Assembly: GCA_947624225.1 (NCBI GenBank)
Contig: CANQJF010000001.1
Span: 1-64,000, forward strand
DNA length: 64,000 nucleotides
Source of the DNA: an uncultured Clostridia bacterium
GTDB taxonomy: Bacteria > Bacillota > Clostridia > Christensenellales > Borkfalkiaceae
Reading direction: 5' to 3'
A program made the position numbers and the translations under genes. Numbering within the stretch: the stretch's first letter is position 1; each line of letters begins with the position of its first letter. The notes beneath the pieces were generated by a model. That model saw only the letters and a list, made by a program, of their open reading frames with translations. It did no database searches and was not told the origin of the DNA. Positions 31,619 through 39,906 of this stretch are shown here, in pieces.

Positions 31619-31658
31619 GGAACGAATGTTTGACAAACAGTTGGGCATGTTGTATAAT
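31619..31658 (+). promoter_or_regulatory. LexA-controlled promoter of the Y-family polymerase
   Basis: TTGACA (31630-31635) and TATAAT (31653-31658) are a perfect pair with a 17-bp spacer. GGAACGAATGTTTG (31619-31632) matches the Bacillota SOS box CGAACRNRYGTTYG at all but the first base and overlaps the -35, so LexA should block it until DNA damage. Confidence 0.82.
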
Positions 31659-31675
31659 AGATGAGGGAGGACCGC

Positions 31676-33178
31676 ATGGAAAACAGGACTTATATTGCCA
31701 TTGATTTAAAGTCTTTTTACGCTTCCGTCGAGTGTGTGGCACGCCATCTCGATCCTCTCACGACGCACCTCGTCGTCGCCGATGAAAGCAGAACGGACAA
31801 GACGATCTGTCTCGCCGTTTCCCCCGCGTTGAAAGAGTATGGCATCCCCGGCCGCCCCCGCCTCTTCGAAGTCGTCCAAAGGGTGCAGAAGATCAATCAA
31901 GAGCGGAGGCAGCGCGCACCGGGGCATAGGCTCGCAGGCAGCTCCTTTCGGAAAGCGGAATTACAGAACGATCCCGCGCTGGCGCTCGATTATATCGTTG
32001 CCAAGCCTCAGATGGGCGTCTATGAGAAGATCAGTGCGCACGTCTTTGATATTTACCAACAGTATATCGCGCCCGAGGACATCCATGTCTATTCGATAGA
32101 CGAGGTATTCATAGACGTCACGGGATATCTCAAAACGTATGGCATGACCGCGCATGAGCTGGGCATGAAGATGATCCGAGAAGTGCTCTCTCAGACGGGC
32201 ATCACCGCAACGGCCGGGATCGGCACCAATCTATACCTCTGCAAGGTGGCAATGGATATTGTCGCTAAGCACATTCCGCCCGACAAGGATGGTGTACGAA
32301 TTGCCGAATTGGACGAGATGAGCTACCGCAAACTGCTCTGGTCGCACCTTCCTCTCACGGATTTTTGGCGCGTCGGCCATGGCTATGCGAGGAAGTTGGA
32401 GGAACACGGATTGTATACGATGGGGGACGTTGCCCGCTGTTCGCTCACAAACGAGAAGCTGCTCTACAAGCTCTTCGGGGTCAATGCGGAATTGCTCATC
32501 GATCATGCCTGGGGCTGGGAGCCCTGTACCATGTCCGCGATCAAGGCTTACAGAGCGAGTTCAAACAGCCTCGGCTCGGGGCAGGTGTTGCAGTGCCCGT
32601 ATCCCTTTGAAAAGGGAAAACTCGTGGTGCGCGAAATGACGGATCTGCTCGTTCTCGAAATGGCCGAGAAGCGCCTTGTGACCAATCAAATGACCTTGGG
32701 GATCTACTATGACGTCGAAAGCCTTCGGGATTCCGCGATCCGAAAAAACTACCGCGGCGAGGTCGTCACGGATGGCTATGGGCGCCAAGTGCCGAAGCCC
32801 GTCCGCGGCTCTGTCCACTTAAAGAGCTACACCTGTTCCGCGCGCATTATCATGGACGAGATGTCAAATCTATATGATCGGATCGTCAACAGAGATCTTC
32901 TCATCAGAAAAATTTATGTGACGGCGGCCCGCGTGATCGACCGCGACGAGATCCCCATGGAGAAGCCGCAGCAGATGGACCTCTTCACCGATTATGCGGC
33001 GGAGGCGGAGCAGGCCAAGCAAGAGGAGGAGGCCATCGAACGGGAGAAGCGGGTGCAGGAGGCTGTCTTGTCGGTGCATAAGAAATTCGGAAAGAACGCA
33101 CTCATCCGCGGCATGGACCTTGAAGAGGGGGCCACCACCTTGGAGCGGAACAACCAGATAGGAGGGCATAAGAAATGA
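31676..33178 (+). CDS. Y-family DNA polymerase (UvrX/DinB-like)
   Basis: A 500-residue translesion polymerase. Catalytic acids are seen in AIDLKSFYASVE and in YSIDEVFIDVTGY. TATAGIGTNLYLCKVAMDI and the helix-hairpin-helix region around WRVGHGYARKLEEHG fit the UmuC/UvrX subgroup of Bacillota. The little-finger region contains RASSNSLGSGQVL, and a charged tail (ADEAE-rich, about 445-475) replaces the usual ending. GAGGGAGG lies 5 nt before ATG 31676. A YolD-like gene overlaps its end, the usual partner of such polymerases in SOS operons. Confidence 0.92.
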   Translation: MENRTYIAIDLKSFYASVECVARHLDPLTTHLVVADESRTDKTICLAVSPALKEYGIPGRPRLFEVVQRVQKINQERRQRAPGHRLAGSSFRKAELQNDPALALDYIVAKPQMGVYEKISAHVFDIYQQYIAPEDIHVYSIDEVFIDVTGYLKTYGMTAHELGMKMIREVLSQTGITATAGIGTNLYLCKVAMDIVAKHIPPDKDGVRIAELDEMSYRKLLWSHLPLTDFWRVGHGYARKLEEHGLYTMGDVARCSLTNEKLLYKLFGVNAELLIDHAWGWEPCTMSAIKAYRASSNSLGSGQVLQCPYPFEKGKLVVREMTDLLVLEMAEKRLVTNQMTLGIYYDVESLRDSAIRKNYRGEVVTDGYGRQVPKPVRGSVHLKSYTCSARIIMDEMSNLYDRIVNRDLLIRKIYVTAARVIDRDEIPMEKPQQMDLFTDYAAEAEQAKQEEEAIEREKRVQEAVLSVHKKFGKNALIRGMDLEEGATTLERNNQIGGHKK

Positions 33179-33585
33179 GCGATACCGACCGCTACCGTGA
33201 TATCATCGGCTTGCCTCACCACCGGTCCGATCAATTCCCGCACATGCCCCTTGCGCAGCGCGCGGCGCAGTTTTCTCCCTTTGCCGCATTGAGGGGGTAT
33301 GAAGATGAGATCGAGGAGACGAAGCGGTCCACGGAGGCAAGGCGAGATCCCGATGAAACAGACGCGGAAGAGCTCAACGGGAAGTTGCTTTCCCTAAAAG
33401 CGCGGCTTAACGAACGTCCGCGCATCAAAGTTGTTTATTTTCAAGCGGACGAACGCAAGGAGGGGGGCGCCTACATCACATTCGAGGGTGACCTGAAAAA
33501 AATCGATGAATACGCCGAGCGGCTGATCATGTCGGACGGCATCACGATATCGTTCGGAGATATTGTCAAAATAGAGGATATTTGA
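33175..33585 (+). CDS. YolD-like protein
   Basis: A 136-residue YolD-family protein: DRYRDIIGLPHHRSDQFPHM and RAAQFSPFAALRGYEDEIEE are the family signature. It starts inside the stop of the polymerase gene (ATGA). YolD proteins are regularly encoded with Y-family polymerases in Bacillota and are thought to modulate them, though the mechanism is not settled. The C-terminal half (KVVYFQADERKEGGAYITFE) is the typical beta-rich part. Confidence 0.92.
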   Translation: MSDTDRYRDIIGLPHHRSDQFPHMPLAQRAAQFSPFAALRGYEDEIEETKRSTEARRDPDETDAEELNGKLLSLKARLNERPRIKVVYFQADERKEGGAYITFEGDLKKIDEYAERLIMSDGITISFGDIVKIEDI

Positions 33586-33656
33586 ATCGACCGTGGGCGC
33601 GCGGGGATGGGGCAGAGCGCACGGCCGTTTGAAATGCAGCGTGTAAAATGTAAAAT

Positions 33657-33683
33657 AAGGGACAGCTTCAAAAGCTGTCCCTT
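33657..33683. terminator. Perfect 12-bp hairpin between yolD-like gene and tRNA-Thr
   Basis: AAGGGACAGCTT pairs perfectly with AAGCTGTCCCTT around CAA. It is likely to terminate the polymerase operon and, read leftward with ATTTTACATTTT after it, the tRNA transcript. Confidence 0.75.
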
Positions 33684-33707
33684 TGCAATGTCGCTATCTT
33701 GCGACGA

Positions 33708-33783
<76 letters not shown>

Positions 33784-33801
33784 AACTCATGTTACCTATA
33801 T

Positions 33802-33830
33802 AGTATAGTAAAATCCGCGCGCTCCGTCAA
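33802..33830 (-). promoter_or_regulatory. Promoter of tRNA-Thr
   Basis: On the minus strand TTGACG and TATACT are separated by 17 bp and end about 19 nt before the tRNA. Confidence 0.8.
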
Positions 33831-33875
33831 GCGATAATGCACGGTTTTTTGCAAATTTCGATGAACTTTTTTGCT

Positions 33876-34622
33876 CTATCCGAGAATACTGCCGAGCATA
33901 TCCTGCATTCCGTATAGTCCTGCCGGCATGGTCAAAAGCCAACGCGCCGCTCTCAGCGCGCCCACGGCAAACACTTTCCTCGACCGCGCGGAGTGGCTCA
34001 CCGTTAAGATCTCGTCCTCGCCCGCAAACATCACTTCATGCTCGCCGACGATGTTCCCGCCTCTCACGGCGTGGATGCCGATCTCCGATCTCTTTCTTGC
34101 GCCCACCATGCCGTGGCGCCCATAGACGAGTTTCGCATCGCGCACTTCTTTCACGCTCTCCGCAAGCATGAGCGCCGTTCCGGAGGGGGCGTCTTTTTTC
34201 TGATTGTGGTGACGTTCGACGATCTCCACATCGAACTCTTCAAGCACCGCCGCTGCCTCCTTGATGAGTTTTTGCAGCAGATTGACGCCCACGGACATGT
34301 TTCCCGATTGAAAGACGGGTAGAACCTCCGCATAGCGTTTGATCGTCTCCTTGTCCGCCTCCGTATACCCGGTCGCGCCGAGTACGATGGGGGTGTTGTG
34401 CGCTTGGGCAAAGCGGAGGCGCTCTTCGAGCCCGCGATTAGAGGAAAAATCAATGATGACGTCGAAGGTCTCTTTCACCTCGTCAAAACGCGAATAGATG
34501 GGGTAGCTTGCGGACATGGGTGCCACATCGACGCCGCATGCGACGATCTCTCCCGCCTCGGCGGCGCATTCCGCGATCATCTTTCCCATTCGGCCCGCTG
34601 CCCCGCAAATCAATATTTTCAT
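33876..34622 (-). CDS. dapB: 4-hydroxy-tetrahydrodipicolinate reductase
   Basis: A 248-residue enzyme of the lysine/diaminopimelate pathway that reduces the DapA product with NAD(P)H. The N-terminal nucleotide-binding loop is ICGAAGRMGK, VDFSSN-type IIDFSSNRG follows, and the catalytic segment is VERHHNQKKDAPSGTA. It is the last gene of the asd-dapA-dapB operon, overlapping dapA by 4 bp, and so under the lysine riboswitch. The product also feeds peptidoglycan and, in spore formers, dipicolinate. Confidence 0.96.
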   Translation of the reverse strand: MKILICGAAGRMGKMIAECAAEAGEIVACGVDVAPMSASYPIYSRFDEVKETFDVIIDFSSNRGLEERLRFAQAHNTPIVLGATGYTEADKETIKRYAEVLPVFQSGNMSVGVNLLQKLIKEAAAVLEEFDVEIVERHHNQKKDAPSGTALMLAESVKEVRDAKLVYGRHGMVGARKRSEIGIHAVRGGNIVGEHEVMFAGEDEILTVSHSARSRKVFAVGALRAARWLLTMPAGLYGMQDMLGSILG

Positions 34623-35509
34623 GCCTTGACCTCCAACCCGAACTTCTTCATTTCCCCGAGGAGCAGGGCGCGGTGCCCTTCTTCGAGCGGTGTGAGCGGG
34701 GCGCGCGGCGTCCCTGCCCGAAATCCGAGGAGATTCATGCCCTCCTTGACGGGGATGGGATTGACTTCCGAAAAACAGGCCTGTGCAAGCGGGAAAAGCG
34801 CGTCGGCGAGCTTGTTTGCCGCACACAGATCCCCTGCAAAGACGGCCTCCGTGAGCGTCTTTACGGCCCGCGGCGCGAGGTTGGAGACCACGGAGATGAC
34901 GGCAGAGCCGCCCGCGCACAGGATGGGGAGGTTGAGCGCATCCTCGCCGGAGTAGATGTCGATCTTCCCGCGCGTGCGCCGCATGATATCCAAGACTTGC
35001 GCCATATTCCCGCTCGCCTCTTTGATCCCCGCGAGGTTGTCAATGGCGGCAAGTTTTTCTGCCGTCTCGGGGGTGAGATTCACGCCCGTGCGCGAGGGAA
35101 CGTTGTAGGCAATGACGGGGATGCCGACCGCTCCGCAAATTTGTCTGTAATACTCCGCGAGCCCCGCTTGCGTGCATTTATTGTAGTAGGGCGTCACGGC
35201 AAGCACGCCGTCGGCGCCGAGCGCCTCGGCTCTTTTTGCTGCCTCTACGGCATGCGCGGTGCAATTGCTCCCCGCTCCGACGATGATCTTTGTGCGCCCT
35301 TTTGCTTTCTCTATGGCATATTTTATGGTTTCCGAGCGCTCTGTCTCGGACATGGTGGCAGGCTCTCCCGTCGTGCCGAGCACAACGAGCGCATCCGTTC
35401 CGCCCGCGATCTGGAATTCGATCATTTCGCCGAAGCTCTCGAAATCGACGCCGTCTCCCGTAAACGGAGTGATCATCGCCGTGGCGCTTCCCCTCAAAAA
35501 TCCTGTCAT
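34619..35509 (-). CDS. dapA: 4-hydroxy-tetrahydrodipicolinate synthase
   Basis: A 296-residue TIM-barrel aldolase condensing aspartate semialdehyde and pyruvate. GTTGEPATMS is the substrate loop, Tyr in TPYYNK and the Schiff-base Lys in LAGIKEASGN are present, and YNVPSRTGVNL is typical. GAGG precedes ATG 35509. It is the middle gene of the L-box operon. Confidence 0.97.
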   Translation of the reverse strand: MTGFLRGSATAMITPFTGDGVDFESFGEMIEFQIAGGTDALVVLGTTGEPATMSETERSETIKYAIEKAKGRTKIIVGAGSNCTAHAVEAAKRAEALGADGVLAVTPYYNKCTQAGLAEYYRQICGAVGIPVIAYNVPSRTGVNLTPETAEKLAAIDNLAGIKEASGNMAQVLDIMRRTRGKIDIYSGEDALNLPILCAGGSAVISVVSNLAPRAVKTLTEAVFAGDLCAANKLADALFPLAQACFSEVNPIPVKEGMNLLGFRAGTPRAPLTPLEEGHRALLLGEMKKFGLEVKA

Positions 35510-35542
35510 TTTTTACCTCATTGAACGATATGGTTTCAATTT

Positions 35543-36628
35543 TTATGCTCTCCGATCAAAGTATCCCTTGACCGCGAGGAGTTCGGCGAGGAGCACCGCC
35601 CCGCCCGCCGCGCCGCGCAAGGTGTTGTGGGAGCAGCCGATGAACTTCCAATCAAAGACGCTGTCCTCCCGCAGTCTGCCGGCGGTCACGGCCATGCCGT
35701 TTTCGCACATTCTGTCGAGACGGGGTTGCGGACGGTCGTTTTCATCGAGATAGTGGATGAATTTTTTGGGGGCGGAGGGGAGTCCCAGCCGCTGGGGTTC
35801 CCCCGCGTAATGCTCCCAAGCTGTGAGGATCTGCTCGCGGGAGGGGACCCTGTCAAAGGAGGCGAACACGGCCGCGGTGTGGCCGTCGCTGACGGGCACG
35901 CGCACGCATTGCGCCGTGATGCGAGGGGATGTCGCGGGGTGGATGGTTTCGCCGTCGAATGTCCCCCAAAGTTTGAGGGGCTCCTGCTCGCTCTTCTCCT
36001 CTTCGCCGCCGATATAGGGGATCACGTTGTCCTCGATTTCCGGCATGGATGACAAAGTTTTCCCCGCCCCGGAGACGGCTTGGTAGGTGCAGACGACGAT
36101 ATCTTTCAGGCCAAATTCCCGCATCGGGTGCAGGAGGGGGACATAGGATTGCAGCGAACAGTTACTCTTGACGGCGATGAAGCCGTATTGGGTCCCGAGC
36201 CGCTTTTTTTGTGCTTGGATGGCGGCGAGATGTTCGTGGTTGATCTCGGGGATCACCATGGGCACGTCGGGCGTGAAGCGGTGGGCGGAATTGTTGGATA
36301 CGACGGGGATCTCCGCTCTTGCATAGCGCTCTTCGAGTGCGGCGATCTCGGCCTTGGGCATGTTGACCGCGCAAAAGACAAAGTCCACCTTGCCCTTTAA
36401 CGCCTCGGGACGGGAGGCGTCGAGCACGGTCATCTCCCTTGCATAGGCGGGGATGGCGTCGGCATGTTCGCGCCCCCCGAGCGCTTCAAGATATGATTTT
36501 CCCGCACTTTTGGGACTTGCGAGAAGAGCGGTGGGGACGAACCATGGGTGGTTTTCGAGCAGTGAGACAAATCTTCTGCCGACCATACCCGTCGCGCCGA
36601 CAATGCCGACCCTGTATTTTTCTTGCAT
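35543..36628 (-). CDS. asd: Aspartate-semialdehyde dehydrogenase
   Basis: A 361-residue enzyme that reduces aspartyl phosphate to aspartate semialdehyde. GIVGATGMVGRRFVSLL binds NADP, the catalytic Cys is in KSNCSLQSY, and AVSGAGK plus SDGHTAAVF are present. The SNCS-x-Q pattern places it in the archaeal/fungal-like class rather than the enteric class. CCGGAGG precedes the ATG. First gene of the operon, directly behind the lysine riboswitch. Confidence 0.96.
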   Translation of the reverse strand: MQEKYRVGIVGATGMVGRRFVSLLENHPWFVPTALLASPKSAGKSYLEALGGREHADAIPAYAREMTVLDASRPEALKGKVDFVFCAVNMPKAEIAALEERYARAEIPVVSNNSAHRFTPDVPMVIPEINHEHLAAIQAQKKRLGTQYGFIAVKSNCSLQSYVPLLHPMREFGLKDIVVCTYQAVSGAGKTLSSMPEIEDNVIPYIGGEEEKSEQEPLKLWGTFDGETIHPATSPRITAQCVRVPVSDGHTAAVFASFDRVPSREQILTAWEHYAGEPQRLGLPSAPKKFIHYLDENDRPQPRLDRMCENGMAVTAGRLREDSVFDWKFIGCSHNTLRGAAGGAVLLAELLAVKGYFDRRA

Positions 36629-36650
36629 GATGACCTCCGGATAATAAGGA

Positions 36651-36855
36651 AACGGACGGCATGCGCCGTCCGTTCAAGCATCGAGCTTGTCGAAAGCGCT
36701 CCACCGAAAGGTGACAGGGATACGGATCTTCTCGCATACCCCCAACGCGCCCGTGGGGAGGGGCACATTTCGGCGGCCGGGCCCTTTTCTCATGCGTTCT
36801 TCGGAATTCCCCGTTCCTCGCGCAGAGTACTCATGCAGGGCCGCTCCTCTTTTGA
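36651..36855 (-). promoter_or_regulatory. Lysine riboswitch (L-box) with expression hairpin
   Basis: On the minus strand the leader opens AGAGGAGCGG (rc of 36841-36850) and continues to an AGTACT core, a GAATTCCGAAG segment, GCCGAAATG, CCCTGTCACC and TGGAGCGCTTTCG, matching the conserved blocks of the L-box aptamer in order. It ends with a perfect hairpin AACGGACGGC/GCCGTCCGTT (36651-36674) about 15 nt before the ribosome site of asd, which could act as terminator or by hiding initiation. Lysine should turn the operon off. Confidence 0.88.
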
Positions 36856-36862
36856 CGCAAAT

Positions 36863-36891
36863 ATTTTATCACAGCGCACCCGAAAAGTAAA
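36863..36891 (-). promoter_or_regulatory. Promoter of the asd-dapA-dapB operon
   Basis: On the minus strand TTTACT and TAAAAT are separated by 17 bp, just upstream of the L-box. Confidence 0.7.
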
Positions 36892-36910
36892 GAAAAATCG
36901 TAATTTTTCA

Positions 36911-36939
36911 TTGAAATATTTTTGCGTTTGTGTTACAAT
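36911..36939 (+). promoter_or_regulatory. Promoter of the hslO-containing operon
   Basis: TTGAAA (36911-36916) and TACAAT (36934-36939) with a 17-bp spacer, divergent from the asd promoter. Confidence 0.8.
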
Positions 36940-36991
36940 AGGATAAGGTGGAATTTCCACCTCGGAATTTATACGCATCGGAGTGAAAATT

Positions 36992-38308
36992 ATGGCGGAT
37001 AGAGAACATAAGGGGCTGGTGGCTCGTTGGTTGGAGGGAAAGGAGCGCGATGAGGAATACGCGCGCAGTACGCTTCCCACCAATCGCTGGTCTCTGTTTT
37101 GGGATATTTTGAAAGGGAGATTCGGGCGCCTCATGCTCGTAAATCTTCTGATGCTTCTCACGTTTCTCCCGGCAATTGCCGTGATCGTGTGGCGGTATCT
37201 GTGGCTTTGGTCGGAGGGGATCATGGGTCCTTTTGCGGGCGGCCTCGGCGTGGGCGCCTCCGCAGTTCCCCCCGATCAACTCATCGGCGTGGCCGAACTC
37301 ATGGTCTTTCAGGCCGACCTCATGTTCTTCGGCCTGCTCATCCCCTGTCTCGCAATTGCCGCCATCGGCATTTCGGGCGGTGCCTACATCATCCGGAATT
37401 TGATCTGGACGGAGGGGATCTTCGTCGCCAATGACTTTGTGCGCGGGATCAAGCGCAACTATTGGAATGTGTTGGAGGCCGTTCTGATCTTCGGTGTGGC
37501 GCTCTTCATGGTGCGCACCATGGCAAACCTTGCCGAGCTGTTCATTGCCCAAAACCTCGCATCCCGCGGCTGGATGATCGCCTCGGAGACGGTCGGATAC
37601 GTCCTCATCGTGTTCCTGCTGTTGGTGTGCATGTGGATGATCTCCCTCGGGATCAACTATAAGCAGGGCCCGTGGACGCTCTTCCGCAACGCGATTGTCA
37701 TGACCGTGGGGACCATTCTCCAAACTGTTTTCTTTGCGGCACTCGCGAGCATTCCCTTTGTCCTTTCGCTCTTCGGCGGCACTTTCTTTGCCGTGATCGG
37801 GGTCGTCATCCTCGCATTGTTCGGCATCTCCTATGCTTTCCTCGTCTGGATGGATTTCAGCCAGTGGGCATTCGATAAATTTGTCAATCCCAACTTCGGC
37901 ATTGCAACCGGCCGCGGGCTCTATAATAAGGAGAGCGGAAAGATGGGCGGCAAGGAAAAGGAGGACGAGCCGCAGGAAGAGAGCGAGGCGATGCGGGAAT
38001 ACCGCCGCATGATCGTGGCGCAAGGCAAGTCCATGCTCGTCTCCCGTCCCATCAAGCCCATCGATGACGACATCGAGATCTATCAACTTCCGGAGTCCTT
38101 TTCGCGTGAGGACCTCCAAAAACTTCGCGAGAGCAAGGAGTTTATGGAAGAGGACGTCAAGGCCTATGAAGAGGCGCACAAGAACGATGCCCAATACGTC
38201 GAATACAACAAGGAATTCGAGGAGCGGGAGCGCGCCATTCAGGAGGACGACGGAAAGGGCAAGAAGAAGCCCGTCAAAAAACCCAAGATGTTGAATAAGC
38301 GCAAATAG
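36992..38308 (+). CDS. Polytopic membrane protein with long charged tail
   Basis: A 438-residue protein with about six transmembrane helices between residues 45 and 300 (for example LMLVNLLMLLTFLPAIAVIV), recalling YesL/DUF624-like clostridial proteins with their short helical connector GIFVANDFVRGIKRNYWNVL. The last 130 residues are cytosolic and highly charged, ending KKKPVKKPKMLNKRK. Function unknown. GGAG lies 8 nt before ATG 36992. It heads a run of five closely packed genes, so it may belong to an envelope or redox-stress function with hslO. Confidence 0.75.
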   Translation: MADREHKGLVARWLEGKERDEEYARSTLPTNRWSLFWDILKGRFGRLMLVNLLMLLTFLPAIAVIVWRYLWLWSEGIMGPFAGGLGVGASAVPPDQLIGVAELMVFQADLMFFGLLIPCLAIAAIGISGGAYIIRNLIWTEGIFVANDFVRGIKRNYWNVLEAVLIFGVALFMVRTMANLAELFIAQNLASRGWMIASETVGYVLIVFLLLVCMWMISLGINYKQGPWTLFRNAIVMTVGTILQTVFFAALASIPFVLSLFGGTFFAVIGVVILALFGISYAFLVWMDFSQWAFDKFVNPNFGIATGRGLYNKESGKMGGKEKEDEPQEESEAMREYRRMIVAQGKSMLVSRPIKPIDDDIEIYQLPESFSREDLQKLRESKEFMEEDVKAYEEAHKNDAQYVEYNKEFEERERAIQEDDGKGKKKPVKKPKMLNKRK

Positions 38309-38311
38309 AGT

Positions 38312-39046
38312 ATGGGATCGCTGGCTTACGATTTTCTCGCCGAATGGTTTGAATACTTGAATGACGACTGCGGCTATCCCCAATGGTCGCAGTATTTTAT
38401 TGATGGGCTTGCCGCGCTCGGAGCGGGAAAAAACGGGCTCGAACTCGGTTGCGGGAGCGGCGCCTTTTCTCGCGCTTTGACAAAAGCAGGGTATACCATG
38501 TCCGCGATGGACTGTTCCGCACCCATGCTCTCCAAGGCGGCGCGCCTTGCGCGGGAGGAGGGCGTCTCCATCAATTTCCTGCAAGGCGATGCGCGCACGT
38601 TTGCCCTCCCGCAACGGGTGGATTTTATTGTTTCTCCCAACGATTGCTTCAACTATATCGGCCAAAGGCAATTAAAGGGAGCCTTTCAACATGCCCGTAA
38701 GGCGCTCGTGAAAGGCGGCTGTTTTTGGTTTGATATCAGTTCTCCCTGCAAGCTTCGCACCAAGTTTGCAAATACTGTGTTTGCGGATGACCGCGACGAC
38801 ATCACCTATCTCTCTTTCAACCGGCTGTATGAGGACCGCGTCGAGATGAACGTGACGCTCTTTGTCAAGGAGCGCGACGGCCGTTTTTCCCGTTACGACG
38901 AACTTCATACCCAGTATATTCACGAAGAAGAGGCGGTTGTTCGGGCGTTGGAGGAGTCCGGGTTTCAAGTGTTGAAAGTGGAGGGGCATCTGGGGGAGCC
39001 CAAAGAGAGGAGCGACAGGCTGAATTTTCTATGCAAAAGAGTATAA
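38312..39046 (+). CDS. Class I SAM-dependent methyltransferase
   Basis: A 244-residue methyltransferase. Motif I is GLELGCGSGAFSRALT, motif II region SAMDCSAPML, followed by FLQGDART and the motif IV-like FIVSPNDCFNYI. It resembles YqeM-type enzymes of Bacillota, and the substrate is unknown. It starts 3 bp after the membrane protein gene and overlaps hslO by 16 bp. It contains one copy of the recurring ATACCATGTCCGC motif at 38493. Confidence 0.9.
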   Translation: MGSLAYDFLAEWFEYLNDDCGYPQWSQYFIDGLAALGAGKNGLELGCGSGAFSRALTKAGYTMSAMDCSAPMLSKAARLAREEGVSINFLQGDARTFALPQRVDFIVSPNDCFNYIGQRQLKGAFQHARKALVKGGCFWFDISSPCKLRTKFANTVFADDRDDITYLSFNRLYEDRVEMNVTLFVKERDGRFSRYDELHTQYIHEEEAVVRALEESGFQVLKVEGHLGEPKERSDRLNFLCKRV

Positions 39047-39906
39047 TTTATAAGGCATTGATTTGGAACGGAACGGTCTCGATGGCCGTCCTCGACACGA
39101 CGGCGCTTGTCAATGAGGCCATCCGTCACCATGCGCTCACGCCCGTTGCGGCGGCCGCATTGGGCCGTACCATGACCGCGACGGCCTACCTATGCAGCTG
39201 GCTCAAAGAGGAGGAAAGTTCTCTCTCCGTCACCATTGCAGGCAACGGCCCGGGGGGCAAGATCTGTGTCGCGGGGGACGGCCGTCTCTTCATGCGCGGA
39301 TTCGTGGAACATCCCGAGCTCGATCTGCCTCCCCGCAGCGACGGGAAGCTCGACGTGGGAGGATTTACGGGATCGGAGGGCACGCTCACGGTGATCCGGG
39401 ACGACGGTGAGGGCATCCCCTTTGTGGGGACGAGCGCGCTTGTATCCGGGGAGATCGCGGAGGATTTCTCTGCTTACTTTTTGTCCAGCGAGCAGAGGCC
39501 CACGGGCATTGCGCTCGGCGTGCGCATCGATACGGATTGTAGCTGCATGGCCGCAGGCGGGCTGTTCTTGCAGCCACTCCCCGGGGCTGGAGAGGAAGTT
39601 TTGGATCGGATCGAAGAGGCCATGCGCGGCTATGGCAGCATCTCCTCCCTGCTCGCAACGGAGGGGGCCAACGGCATCTTTGCGCGCTTCGGGTTGCCCG
39701 TTCCCCAAGGGAGGGAGATCTTCTTCCGCTGCCATTGTTCGCGGGAGCGCGTCGAGAACTTGATCCTTTCCCTCGGCAAAGAAGAGGCGGAGGCAATTTT
39801 GAGAGACGAGGGAGAGGTCTCCGTCTACTGTCATTACTGCAATACGACATACCGATTCGGGCAAGAAGAGATACAGGCCCTTTTCAAAGGGGAGAATGAG
39901 GCATGA
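39031..39906 (+). CDS. hslO: Redox-regulated chaperone Hsp33
   Basis: A 291-residue holdase activated by oxidation in the cytosol. The N-terminal part includes the typical HHALTPVAAAALGRTMTA stretch and GGKICVAGDG. The zinc/redox switch is CHC (residues about 237-239) with a later CHYC, giving the four-Cys C-x-C...C-x-x-C centre. The length is normal. It overlaps genes at both ends (16 bp upstream, 4 bp downstream), showing strong translational coupling. Confidence 0.95.
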   Translation: MQKSIIYKALIWNGTVSMAVLDTTALVNEAIRHHALTPVAAAALGRTMTATAYLCSWLKEEESSLSVTIAGNGPGGKICVAGDGRLFMRGFVEHPELDLPPRSDGKLDVGGFTGSEGTLTVIRDDGEGIPFVGTSALVSGEIAEDFSAYFLSSEQRPTGIALGVRIDTDCSCMAAGGLFLQPLPGAGEEVLDRIEEAMRGYGSISSLLATEGANGIFARFGLPVPQGREIFFRCHCSRERVENLILSLGKEEAEAILRDEGEVSVYCHYCNTTYRFGQEEIQALFKGENEA

